DNA from: Bacteroidota bacterium | GTDB lineage: Bacteria > Bacteroidota > Bacteroidia > Chitinophagales > Saprospiraceae | Length of the DNA stretch: 64,000 bases | Assembly (NCBI GenBank): GCA_003045895.1 | Contig: PZPC01000025.1 | Span: forward strand, 1 to 64,000 | Reading direction: 5' to 3' | Part shown: in pieces, positions 26,196-34,490 of the stretch | Layout: every line of letters starts with the position of its first letter | How positions within the stretch are numbered: position 1 is the first letter of the stretch | Translations under genes and position numbers: made by a program | The notes under the pieces: model-generated | The model's input: the letters and a program-made list of their open reading frames with translations, nothing else | What the model was told of the DNA's origin: nothing | The model's database searches: none

Positions 26196-26993
26196 ATGCA
26201 AGACTACCTCCGCATCAACCGCGATTTTTGGAACCACCGGGCTGCACAGCACTTCGATTCGGCATTTTATGACAACCCTGGTTTTCTGGCGGGCCGCAAT
26301 CCGCTCAATGCCATTGAGATGGCCCTACTGGGCAACGACCTCAGCGGGCAACGCGCCTTGCACCTCATGTGCCACTTTGGGCAGGACACCCTGGCCCTGG
26401 CCCGCCTGGGGGCCATGGTCACGGGGGTCGACTTGTCGGACGTGGCCATTGCGCAGGCGCGCAGCCTGCAACGGCAAACGGGGCTGGCGGCCGATTTCGT
26501 CAACTGCAACGTACTGGAAATAGATGAACACCTGGCGGGACCATTCGACCTGGTCTTTTCTTCCTACGGCACCATTGGGTGGTTACCCGAACTTACCCGC
26601 TGGGGGCAGTTGATCGGGCAGTTTTTAAAGCCCGGTGGTCGCTTCGTTTTCGCTGAGTTTCACCCGGTGGTCTGGATGTTGGACGACGCTTTTACCTATT
26701 TCCAGTACCCTTATTTCAACGCAGCGGCCTACGTAGAAGAGAGCCAGGGTTCTTACGCCGCGCCCACCGATCCGCTCGTGCACGCCTCGGCCTACTGGAA
26801 CCACAGCCTGGCCGATGTGCTGACGGCCCTCCTCCAGGCAGGGCTCACGCTGACCCATTTTTCGGAGTACGACTATTCCCCTTATGATTGTTTTGCCAAG
26901 ACCATAAAAACAGAACAGGGTTACCAAATTCAGGGGCTGGAAGGTAAGCTGCCGATGGTTTTTGCTTTGGAAGTGCGGAAACCGCTGCACTAA
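26196..26993 (+). CDS. Class I SAM-dependent methyltransferase
   Basis: 265 residues. The SAM-binding motif I reads ALHLMCHFGQDTLALARLG (about 47-65), motif II TGVDLSDVAIAQARSL follows, and LVFSSYGTIGWLPEL corresponds to motif IV with its acidic position shifted. The C-terminal part resembles ubiE/Methyltransf_25-like proteins. Substrate unknown, cytosolic. The last gene of this plus-strand run; the next gene is convergent. Confidence 0.85.
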   Translation: MQDYLRINRDFWNHRAAQHFDSAFYDNPGFLAGRNPLNAIEMALLGNDLSGQRALHLMCHFGQDTLALARLGAMVTGVDLSDVAIAQARSLQRQTGLAADFVNCNVLEIDEHLAGPFDLVFSSYGTIGWLPELTRWGQLIGQFLKPGGRFVFAEFHPVVWMLDDAFTYFQYPYFNAAAYVEESQGSYAAPTDPLVHASAYWNHSLADVLTALLQAGLTLTHFSEYDYSPYDCFAKTIKTEQGYQIQGLEGKLPMVFALEVRKPLH

Positions 26994-27046
26994 CCTGATT
27001 CAAGTGCGTTTCGCTTACCGGGCTATTTATTAGGAAGAGAGGTGCA

Positions 27047-28183
27047 TTATTCTTCGGCGGTTAAACCCATATAAGCAAGGGCGTCTTCTTTGGTGATGCC
27101 ATAATTTTGCAATGCCAGTGCCAGGTGCGCACGCGTGGCTACCACACCTCTTAAATGGCGAGCAGCTTGTACTTCCAAATCAAATTGGGCTATACTTGCA
27201 GGGGTATAGGCAACACGAAAGGCTTCGATAAAAGAAATAGGCAAATCAAGGAATTCCTGTATCCATTCAGGTTCCAGCTGCTTTTGGGTCATTTTTTCCA
27301 GTAAGTTGAAGTGCTCTTCTACGGTATTGATGAGCTGGCCTTGTTCAATTCCTTGCTCAATTCCTTTTTCCATTCCTTGTTCAATTCCTTTTTCCATTCC
27401 TTCTTGAAGAAGGCTATCGTACAGGCTATTGGCGACGGTCTGTGTCATAATTGGAAGTTTTTTGGTGTATTGAATAAATTCTTCCTTTTGAAATTTAAAT
27501 GCCTGGAATATGTAGGTAACTAGCTGACGCAGAAACGTTAATTTTTGGTCAGGATCTAGAACTTCTCTTACAAAGATAAAGATTTCTTCTGATAGTTGCT
27601 CCGGTGACTTGACCTCTTTACCAAGCTTAAAAAGCAGGAAGGTACTCTTTAGGAAATAGCCTTTTTGCTGTTCTATAATCAGTTTATTGGAGACCTTATT
27701 TAAATCAACAAGTTCATATTCAAATCCTGGAAGATAAGGTAGCAGTTGCTCATCGGGTAGTTTGAAATAGTCTGCAAAGGAGCGCTGCCGCCATCGTTCC
27801 TGGCCGTGGTAAACTACGATCGGTATGACCAATTGGAGTTCTTCCCCTTTCTGGTGCTGATGCTGGTAGGTTTCCGTCAGGTAGCGCAACAGCTGGATGT
27901 AGATATTTTGTGGCTGGTAACTCTTGTGTTCCAACAACAAGGCAATTTGTACGACTTCCCCGTTGGCCGAATCCGCCGCCCGCCACTGGCAGGAATAGAC
28001 GATGTCGGAAAAATACTGGTGCAGGCTTTCGCTGACGTAGGATGTGGTGGCTTGTTGCAAGGTCGTATAGTCCAAACTGTTGGCCAACCAAGTGGGTAAA
28101 TAGGAGCGAAGGAAGGACTCTACTTCGGATACGATTGAAAAGGTGGCCTTGAACAGGTCATCATGAGGTGTGGTTTTAGGCAT
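27047..28183 (-). CDS. Rpn-family PD-(D/E)XK nuclease / transposase-like protein
   Basis: A 378-residue protein of the Rpn (recombination-promoting nuclease, YhgA-like) family. The N-terminal nuclease region has HDDLFKATF (about 7-15), a D in QYFSDIVYS, and the E-x-K pair in ALLLEHKSYQP, followed by VIPIVVYHG. About residues 260-285 are low-complexity MEKGIEQG repeats, common in this family. The C-terminus is helical. The family can cut DNA and promotes RecA-independent recombination in E. coli. Composition is more AT-rich than the neighbours, in keeping with a mobile-type gene. Confidence 0.82.
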   Translation of the reverse strand: MPKTTPHDDLFKATFSIVSEVESFLRSYLPTWLANSLDYTTLQQATTSYVSESLHQYFSDIVYSCQWRAADSANGEVVQIALLLEHKSYQPQNIYIQLLRYLTETYQHQHQKGEELQLVIPIVVYHGQERWRQRSFADYFKLPDEQLLPYLPGFEYELVDLNKVSNKLIIEQQKGYFLKSTFLLFKLGKEVKSPEQLSEEIFIFVREVLDPDQKLTFLRQLVTYIFQAFKFQKEEFIQYTKKLPIMTQTVANSLYDSLLQEGMEKGIEQGMEKGIEQGIEQGQLINTVEEHFNLLEKMTQKQLEPEWIQEFLDLPISFIEAFRVAYTPASIAQFDLEVQAARHLRGVVATRAHLALALQNYGITKEDALAYMGLTAEE

Positions 28184-28214
28184 GGCGCGCGTATTGAGGC
28201 CACTAAATTAACAA

Positions 28215-28250
28215 ACAAAATAGTTTTTTTTTAAAAAAAACTATTTTGTT
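28215..28250 (-). terminator. AT-rich hairpin terminator after the DUF6503-like gene
   Basis: AACAAAATAG (28214-28223 region) pairs with CTATTTTGTT (28241-28250), extended through T9/A8, to give a nearly perfect 17-18 bp stem with almost no loop. It lies just beyond the stop of the minus-strand lipoprotein gene and before the start of the nuclease gene. Confidence 0.6.
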
Positions 28251-28266
28251 GTTTTTTTTAAATATT

Positions 28267-29049
28267 TTATTTTAATGTCCTCACTTCCACCTCCTCCAGT
28301 TCAATCAACGAGAGCGTATCCAGTCCACCTGCCTGGAACAGGGAATCGAACGACAGCACCGCGCGGGTATCCGTAGTAGGTTTGAAATTGACGTAATCCT
28401 GGAAGCGGATGCCACCTACCTCCCGGGCGTTGTAGGCCTGCCGGAAGCGGGCACCACCGCCGTTGACCAGGAAGTTGTAAGCCAGGTAGTCGAGCGTGAA
28501 GTCGGTGGCGTGGATCCAGTAGGCGTATTCGTCTTCGAAATCTACCCCTCCACCGGCTGCTTTAAAGGCTACTTGTAGCTCGTAGTGTGGTGCGCCGAAG
28601 GCAGTGGTGATGCCATGGTAGGTCAATTGTACCGCAGGGTCATTCAGGAAATAGGGGAGGAAGGCAAAATACATGACGGAATTCAGGGAGTTGGCTGCCG
28701 ACAAGCTGTCTTTGGCGTTCAACTGGGCGGGAACGCCGTTGAGTTGGCGTTTAAAAGCGGTATTGGTCAGGATGTCCTGGATACGTTCACCCGCCTCGGT
28801 GGTGTAGCTGCGCTGGTAGGCGAACTGCTGGCCGTGGCGCTGCGCAACGTAGGCCCGCTCCCGAAATACGAAGGCCACCTCGCTGCTGTCGAGCACGGCG
28901 CCCCCGTGGCGGGCAATGGCCTGCCGGATAATCCACTGTGCCGTATCGGTAATGACGGGTTTAGCCGCTACCGTGGGGTTGCCGGGGGGCTGGTTGCTGC
29001 AGGCACCGGCGAAAAGGAGCAACCAGCAGAAGAGTAGGGGGGATTTCAT
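28267..29049 (-). CDS. DUF6503-like lipoprotein
   Basis: 260 residues from the ATG at 29049. A lipoprotein signal (LLLFAGAC, lipidated Cys about 17) is preferred over a start 34 codons upstream that gives no signal peptide. The domain begins IIRQAIARHGGAVLDSSEVAFVFRERAYV (quoted in part) and continues with strands typical of a lipoprotein-carrier-like beta-sheet. I associate it with DUF6503, which is widespread in Bacteroidota and of unknown function. It lies about 50 bases downstream of the deacetylase-like gene, possibly as one transcript. Confidence 0.75.
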   Translation of the reverse strand: MKSPLLFCWLLLFAGACSNQPPGNPTVAAKPVITDTAQWIIRQAIARHGGAVLDSSEVAFVFRERAYVAQRHGQQFAYQRSYTTEAGERIQDILTNTAFKRQLNGVPAQLNAKDSLSAANSLNSVMYFAFLPYFLNDPAVQLTYHGITTAFGAPHYELQVAFKAAGGGVDFEDEYAYWIHATDFTLDYLAYNFLVNGGGARFRQAYNAREVGGIRFQDYVNFKPTTDTRAVLSFDSLFQAGGLDTLSLIELEEVEVRTLK

Positions 29050-29101
29050 AGTTGTTTCTTGGCAAGATAAGGAATAGCTGGAACAATGATGCCCTGCACT
29101 G

Positions 29102-29884
29102 CTATTCGCCTTGCCGTTGGTAATAGGCATAAGGTGTGGTAAAAACAACACCCGCTGCTTTCAGGAACAATACGATTTTTTGAAACTCCTGAAACCGGCT
29201 GGCGTCCGCTACCCAACTGCGGGGATGCCCCTGAATAACCAGTACGGGTTCGGATTTGAATTGGTCGTAGCCAGCCTTGAACTGTGCAAAATCGGGCTGG
29301 TGTACAGGGTATTCAATATTGACGGCAGAAATTCTGGGCAGCAGAAACTTGTCGGTGGGGGCGGCCGTCTCTTTGTACAGCCACACTTTGATGTCGGGTA
29401 ACTGTGCCAGGGCGGTAGCGGTGGTCGCATCGGTCGAATTGTAGGGCGCGCCAAAAGTGTGCAGGGTGAGCCCCAATTTTTCTTGAGCCAGGTGTTGGGC
29501 TTTAGCCAGGTTGTCCAGTTGGTAAGTTGCCGGGGTGCCGCGAAATTCGGGTTGCGCTACGTCCGCAAATACCGGTTTGCAATGGCACCACCCGTGGTGC
29601 CAGATTTCGTGACCTTCCTTCTGGCGTGCGTTGATCCAGGCAAAATAGGCCGTATCGGTCGTTTCCAAAGAATTGGCCACGAGGCCAATGGTGCCAACGA
29701 TATCTTCCTGGTTTAAAAAATCCATCACCTGGATCCACCCGGGATGCACCAGTCCGTCTTCATTCCAGAGGTCATCCAGTTTGAGTATGACGGCTGGTTT
29801 GGACGTAGCTTCCGGCAGTTTATGCGACGTGGCACAAGTAGTCAGGAAAACAAAACTGGTGAGGAAGCTGATCGATCTAAGCAT
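29102..29884 (-). CDS. Polysaccharide deacetylase-like (NodB fold) lipoprotein
   Basis: 260 residues with a lipoprotein-like N-terminus (FVFLTTCATS, C17). The NodB metal site is present: VILKLDDLW (D37/D38) supplies the base and metal Asp, and GHEIWHHGWCH (H92, H96/H97) supplies the two His ligands of the H-x3-H type. LHTFGAPYNSTD corresponds to the family's R/F-x-P-x-G-like strand. Such proteins remove acetyl groups from cell-envelope or dietary polysaccharides. The exact substrate is unknown and some motifs are diverged. The gene lies between the DsbD-like gene and the lipoprotein, all minus strand. Confidence 0.75.
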   Translation of the reverse strand: MLRSISFLTSFVFLTTCATSHKLPEATSKPAVILKLDDLWNEDGLVHPGWIQVMDFLNQEDIVGTIGLVANSLETTDTAYFAWINARQKEGHEIWHHGWCHCKPVFADVAQPEFRGTPATYQLDNLAKAQHLAQEKLGLTLHTFGAPYNSTDATTATALAQLPDIKVWLYKETAAPTDKFLLPRISAVNIEYPVHQPDFAQFKAGYDQFKSEPVLVIQGHPRSWVADASRFQEFQKIVLFLKAAGVVFTTPYAYYQRQGE

Positions 29885-29893
29885 AAGGATTGT

Positions 29894-32488
29894 TTATTTA
29901 TGCCCCAGAGGTTGGCCTTTTGCCTGTTCCGACTCCGATAACTGCCGAAAATTTTCCAGACCACAGCGCAGGAAGTCGGCGTAGGCGGCTACATCGGGGG
30001 TATAGTTGACGGGGTTGTTCAGGCGCTGTCCGTCGGCGTTGATGAGGATGTACTGGGGCTGCGAATTTTGGTTGAAACCGATTTCCTGAAAGTAGGCCCA
30101 TTTTTCGCCCACCTCGTCCAATAGCCGTTCGCGGCCGGTAGCAGTGACGACGGTGATGGGTTCGTCCAGTTTTTTCTTATCGTCGACGTAGAGGCTAATC
30201 ACTACGTAGTCGTCTTTGAGGTAGGGGTAAACAGCGGCCTCGGGCCACACATTTTCTTCCATCTTGCGGCAGTTCACGCAGGCGTAGCCCGTGAAGTCGA
30301 GCATGACGGGTTTGTTATTCTTGCGGGCAAAAGCCAGCCCGGCCTCCAGGTCTTTGAAGCAGTCGAGCTGCTGCGGACAGTCGCAGGGTCGCAGAAAACT
30401 GTAACACACCGGTGGTGCCAGGCCGCTGAGCAGGGTGAGGGGGTGGTAGCTGCCGCTGTCGGCATTGACGCGGAAGCCACTGGCCAGGTAAACCACGAAG
30501 GCCAACGTGAGCGCCGCCAGGCCCAGGCGGGCGACGGATAGTTTTTTAAGCGGGCTATCGTGGGGGAATTTGATCCGCCCCAATAGATAGAGTACCAGGC
30601 CGATGCCGATCAGGATCCAGATGCCCAGGAAGAGCTCGATCTTGAGGAATCCCCAGTGGTCGACCAGGTCGGCGTTGGAGAGGAACTTGAAGGCCAGCCC
30701 CAGTTCCACAAAGCCGAGTACCACTTTGACACTGTTGAGCCAGCCACCCGATTTGGGCAGGCTCTGCATGATGCCCGGAAAGGCCGCAAACAAAGCAAAA
30801 GGTAGCGCCAGCGCCAGCCCGAAGCCACCCATGCCAGCGGTAAGCTGGAAAGCCCCGCCATCGCCGCTAAGGGCACCCACCAACAGGGAACCCAGAATGG
30901 GGCCCGTGCACGAAAAGGAAACCAGCGCCAGCGTCAGGGCCATAAAAAAGATGCCCAGGAAGCCGCCCGAGCCTTCGGCCGAACTGGCCTTGTTGGTCCA
31001 GCTTTCGGGGACGGTGAGTTCGAAATAACCGAAGAAGCTGATGGCAAAAACGATGAACACGACAAAAAATACCACGTTGAGGATGACGTTGGTGGAGATC
31101 TTATTGAGAATATTCGGGTCAATGGTGTCCATCAGGTGAAAGGGTACACTGAGCAACAGGTACACCAGGAAGATGAAAAAACCGTACAACAAAGCATTGG
31201 AAACCCCCTGCCGCCGGGTGGCCGAACTCTTGGTAAAAAAGCTCACCGTAAGGGGAATCATCGGAAAAACGCAGGGCGTGAGCAGGGCGATGAGCCCGCC
31301 CAGAAAGCCGAGGCCGAAGATGGTCCACAGGCCCTTGCCGGATTCCACCACGGTTTCGTCACCACAGTTGCCTACGGGGTCCTGGCTCAGTACAGCCAGG
31401 TCAATGGGATAGGGGGTTTCGTTGGGTAGGAGGGGTCCCGCTTCGGCGGCTACCGGTTCGTTGCCAATGGTGACGGCCAGCGGTGCAAAGTGGACGGAAA
31501 ATTCCGTTTCGAAGGGCACGCATTTGCTGTCGTCACAACTCATGAATTCGATGAGGCCCACCAGTGGTTGGTCGCCTGCTACTTCGATGCTGTAGGTGAC
31601 CGGCCCGTGGGTGAATTTTTTAACGATCACACCAAAAGCAGGGTCCATGGCTTCTTTGAGGTCGCCGGCTTCGGCCATCTTCAGCGGCGTTTCGGTATCG
31701 CCATTCCTGACGTAGAAAGTAGTGGGGATGGGGCCATTGTCTTCCGTCGACTGGGAATACAGGTTCCAGCCTTCGTCGAGGTTGGCGGTGAAAGTGAGCA
31801 GGTACTTATTCGTGGGCAACTGCTGGGCCATGACTTGCCAAAGCACGGGTTGCAAGAGGTTGCCAGCGGCAATTTTGGTCTCTGTAGCGCTGGCGGAGGG
31901 GAGTGAATTGCCGGTATCGGCAGCCGTATTGGTGCTGGCCACCGTCGTCTGGGACGTACCCGTAGCGGGGGCAGGGTTGTTGCTGGCCGATTTGTCGGGT
32001 TGCTGGCCGCCATCCGCTTTGGGGGTGGCGGTGCCGGGGGTGAGTTCGAAACTGAAATCCACCTCCGTAGGGGGCAGACAGCGCTCGTCGTCGCAGGTCA
32101 TGAACTCCAGGTAGCCTTTAATTGGGGTGGCAAAATGCTTGACTTTCACCCGTTGGGTAAACACCACCGGCCCGTGGGGGAATTTGATGACCACCACGTC
32201 GCCGAACAGGGGATCGGGCCCTTCTTTTTTCTTGCCTTTTTCCGTTACGGTACCGATCCGCTGGTAATGGTCACCGGCGTCGAAATTGAAGCTGGTGGGT
32301 ACGGGGCCTTCATCACTGGTGAATTGGGAATAGATACTCCAGCCTTCGTCCATACGGGCGGTGAAGATGAGGTCGAATTCGTCAGCCGAGATGGCCTTGC
32401 TGCTCATGTCCCACTTGACGGGTTCCAGGATCTGGCTCCAGCCAAAGGTACAGAGCAGTGACAATGCGAGCGTATAAAGCAATTTCAT
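29894..32488 (-). CDS. dsbD: DsbD-like thiol:disulfide interchange protein with duplicated N-terminal domain
   Basis: 864 residues from the ATG at 32488, which starts a signal peptide (LLYTLALSLLCTFGWS). There are two related N-terminal domains (about 20-155 and 215-355). Each contains D-E-G-W-x-[IL]-Y-S-Q and a CDD-x-x-C-[LV]-P motif (FMTCDDERCLPP and FMSCDDSKCVPF). A DsbD membrane domain of about eight helices follows, including ALLTPCVFPMIPLTVSFFTK and SCTGPILGSLLVG, where two Cys shuttle electrons. The C-terminal periplasmic thioredoxin domain has the active site YACVNCRKMEENVW. The protein carries reducing power from cytosolic thioredoxin to periplasmic thiol proteins. Long Ala/Thr/Ser-rich linkers join the domains. 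Confidence 0.9.
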   Translation of the reverse strand: MKLLYTLALSLLCTFGWSQILEPVKWDMSSKAISADEFDLIFTARMDEGWSIYSQFTSDEGPVPTSFNFDAGDHYQRIGTVTEKGKKKEGPDPLFGDVVVIKFPHGPVVFTQRVKVKHFATPIKGYLEFMTCDDERCLPPTEVDFSFELTPGTATPKADGGQQPDKSASNNPAPATGTSQTTVASTNTAADTGNSLPSASATETKIAAGNLLQPVLWQVMAQQLPTNKYLLTFTANLDEGWNLYSQSTEDNGPIPTTFYVRNGDTETPLKMAEAGDLKEAMDPAFGVIVKKFTHGPVTYSIEVAGDQPLVGLIEFMSCDDSKCVPFETEFSVHFAPLAVTIGNEPVAAEAGPLLPNETPYPIDLAVLSQDPVGNCGDETVVESGKGLWTIFGLGFLGGLIALLTPCVFPMIPLTVSFFTKSSATRRQGVSNALLYGFFIFLVYLLLSVPFHLMDTIDPNILNKISTNVILNVVFFVVFIVFAISFFGYFELTVPESWTNKASSAEGSGGFLGIFFMALTLALVSFSCTGPILGSLLVGALSGDGGAFQLTAGMGGFGLALALPFALFAAFPGIMQSLPKSGGWLNSVKVVLGFVELGLAFKFLSNADLVDHWGFLKIELFLGIWILIGIGLVLYLLGRIKFPHDSPLKKLSVARLGLAALTLAFVVYLASGFRVNADSGSYHPLTLLSGLAPPVCYSFLRPCDCPQQLDCFKDLEAGLAFARKNNKPVMLDFTGYACVNCRKMEENVWPEAAVYPYLKDDYVVISLYVDDKKKLDEPITVVTATGRERLLDEVGEKWAYFQEIGFNQNSQPQYILINADGQRLNNPVNYTPDVAAYADFLRCGLENFRQLSESEQAKGQPLGHK

Positions 32489-32671
32489 AGGTCGGTAGCG
32501 TTGAAATTCGTAGAAAGGTTGGGGTAACCAGGAAGGTCGTTTTCCCTGGTGTAGACCCAATTCTGCCAATGGGTAAAAATACGGTGCGAAGATCGGAAAG
32601 TTTAACGGCACATTAATGATAAGAAAAGATTAACAATAAAAGCATAGGGGCGGGCCCATTTTTTGCGTACC

Positions 32672-32704
32672 AGAACGGCTTACCGGAATAAAACATTAGC
32701 TTTG
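32672..32704 (+). promoter_or_regulatory. Bacteroidota-type promoter upstream of the 32748 gene
   Basis: A TTTTTTG run ending at 32675 (-33) and TAGCTTTG at 32697-32704 (-7) are 21 bases apart, and the ATG follows 43 bases later. It could drive the whole unknown/lipoxygenase/phospholipase run. Confidence 0.55.
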
Positions 32705-32747
32705 AAACTTACCCAACCCCTAACGGGTTGTACGATAAAAACAACGT

Positions 32748-33389
32748 ATGGGCCTGACCCTCCATTATCGCGGCCAACTGACGGCTCCTGAACAGATTGA
32801 TATGATTACCAACGAAGTAGTCGATATCTGCCAGAGTATGCCCTGGACCTACCAACTGGTGGACTTAAAAATGTCGGCGGGTATTGATCCGGAAGTAGTG
32901 GCGTTCCTGGCCGGCTCCGGCGCCACTGACGTTTACCTAAAAGGCGTTTCTTTCCAGGTTCACCCCGAGGCGGAATCCTTTTTCCTCACCTTCGATGCCC
33001 AACAGGGGCGTTTGCTATCTCCCGCCAGTGTAATTACGGGCAGTGCTTACCCCGAACTCGACGACATGTTTTGGCTCCATAATAAGACCGAATTTGCCGG
33101 CCCCGACGCCCATGCCATCACCTGTCGACTACTGCGCTATTTGTCGGGCCGCTACTTTTCCCACCTCGACGTGCTCGACGAATCCAACTACTGGGAGTCC
33201 GAAGATGTGGCACAACTCCGGGAGGCCTTCGAACGCTCCGGCCAACTGATTACTAGCTTCACCACGGCCCTCAAAAAAATGGACCAACTTCCCCCACTGA
33301 CCAACGTGGACGAACTGGCCGAACGGATCGAGTTGCTCTTCCGGCGCATCATCGAAAGCCAGGAAGGGAAACATTCGGAAGAGGAGTGA
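32748..33389 (+). CDS. Hypothetical protein, first gene of the lipoxygenase/phospholipase run
   Basis: 213 residues, soluble, no signal peptide. I do not recognise the family. The first 100 residues alternate strands and helices (TLHYRGQLTAPEQIDMITNEVVDI; FLTFDAQQGRLLSPA), and the last 60 are helical and charged (DELAERIELLFRRIIESQEGKHSEEE). A good promoter precedes it. The next frame starts about 120 bases downstream on the same strand and may be part of one transcript. A role in the lipid-related locus is only guilt by association. Confidence 0.7.
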   Translation: MGLTLHYRGQLTAPEQIDMITNEVVDICQSMPWTYQLVDLKMSAGIDPEVVAFLAGSGATDVYLKGVSFQVHPEAESFFLTFDAQQGRLLSPASVITGSAYPELDDMFWLHNKTEFAGPDAHAITCRLLRYLSGRYFSHLDVLDESNYWESEDVAQLREAFERSGQLITSFTTALKKMDQLPPLTNVDELAERIELLFRRIIESQEGKHSEEE

Positions 33390-33509
33390 AACCTACTTTG
33401 CCGGGCTAAAGCCCAGGAGGAATCAGGTGATTCTCTGCACTATTCCAGCGAATTTTCAACGCCCTCCAACTTCTCCACCTTCGCGTCTTTTCTTTCCATC
33501 CTGAGCCTG

Positions 33510-34490
33510 GTGCTCTTGTCTGGATTGGCGGCTTATCTGTACGACCAGGTCCAGGATCAGCCCTGGTGGGTAACCTTACCTTTCCTGTTTACCATCTTTG
33601 GTGGTGGCGTAGGGGCACTTTTAGAGTTGGGCCTTCTGGTTACGGGTACCCCCTTCCTGCTCTTGCGGAGCCGATTTACCCGCTTCGTCACGCATATTCG
33701 CCTGCTGAACATTGCGCCAGTGCTCACGACCATCTTTTTCTTTGTCTGTTCGTTCTGCATTGAAGACGCCAGTCTCCGTACGGCGATCCTGTATGCTTCG
33801 GGCTTCACGGCTTTTGCCCTGGCACCCGCCCTCTACTACGGTGGTGCCAACGCTACGGTACCGTTGGTTATTCTGGCTACCCAGGTCTTACAGATCGTGG
33901 TGGTGGTCGCATCCGGATTGTTGCATTCGGCTTACCAACTGGTTGGCGTGTTCCTTATTGTTCAGTCCATAACGCAGGCCATCGCCTATCTGGTCACTAC
34001 GCAGACGCCGCTTAAGAGTACCGGCTTCCACGTTTTGAGTACCCTTTCCGGCTACCTGTTGTTTCTGGCGGCGATGGAAGCCCTCAAGGTCAATCCTGGC
34101 TTGCTGCAGGAAAGAATAACACCCATTACCGGAAATCCGCTCCTGCTGGGTGGTTTCGTCGCTGTTTGTTTGCCGGGGTATGCTTTCACCATGAAAGTTT
34201 CCAGGATGACCTACAACATTTGGCGTACCAAAGCCTTACGGTGGGTTGGCTTATTTCAAAGTGAACAGCGAACGGCAAAAACTGGAACTCATCTCGGTCG
34301 TCGCTCCCCGTACCGAGACCGAAATATTTGTCAATACCATGGATGCCACGTTTCGGCGGGCAGAAAGTATGGTCCTGGCATCCATGTACTTCCAGGTCAT
34401 CAGTGGGAAGCACCTGGGCATCATCCATATGACCTACAACCTCCTCGAGGTCGTATTTCACAATGCTTTCGATGCGCAGGGGCAGTTTAA
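33510..34490 (+). CDS. Multi-spanning membrane segment, N-terminal part of a frameshifted lipoxygenase-like gene
   Basis: Seven or eight hydrophobic helices from a GTG start (for example PFLFTIFGGGVGALLELGLL, APVLTTIFFFVCSF, VPLVILATQVLQIVVVVASG). The frame is open further upstream to 33390 and looks coding from about 33435, so the true start may be an unusual codon upstream. From about 34220 to the stop at 34490 this frame turns basic and incoherent, while the +1 frame becomes clearly coding (lipoxygenase core). The two probably form one gene broken near 34210-34222, or joined by a programmed shift. Family of the membrane part not recognised. Confidence 0.5.
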   Translation: MLLSGLAAYLYDQVQDQPWWVTLPFLFTIFGGGVGALLELGLLVTGTPFLLLRSRFTRFVTHIRLLNIAPVLTTIFFFVCSFCIEDASLRTAILYASGFTAFALAPALYYGGANATVPLVILATQVLQIVVVVASGLLHSAYQLVGVFLIVQSITQAIAYLVTTQTPLKSTGFHVLSTLSGYLLFLAAMEALKVNPGLLQERITPITGNPLLLGGFVAVCLPGYAFTMKVSRMTYNIWRTKALRWVGLFQSEQRTAKTGTHLGRRSPYRDRNICQYHGCHVSAGRKYGPGIHVLPGHQWEAPGHHPYDLQPPRGRISQCFRCAGAV

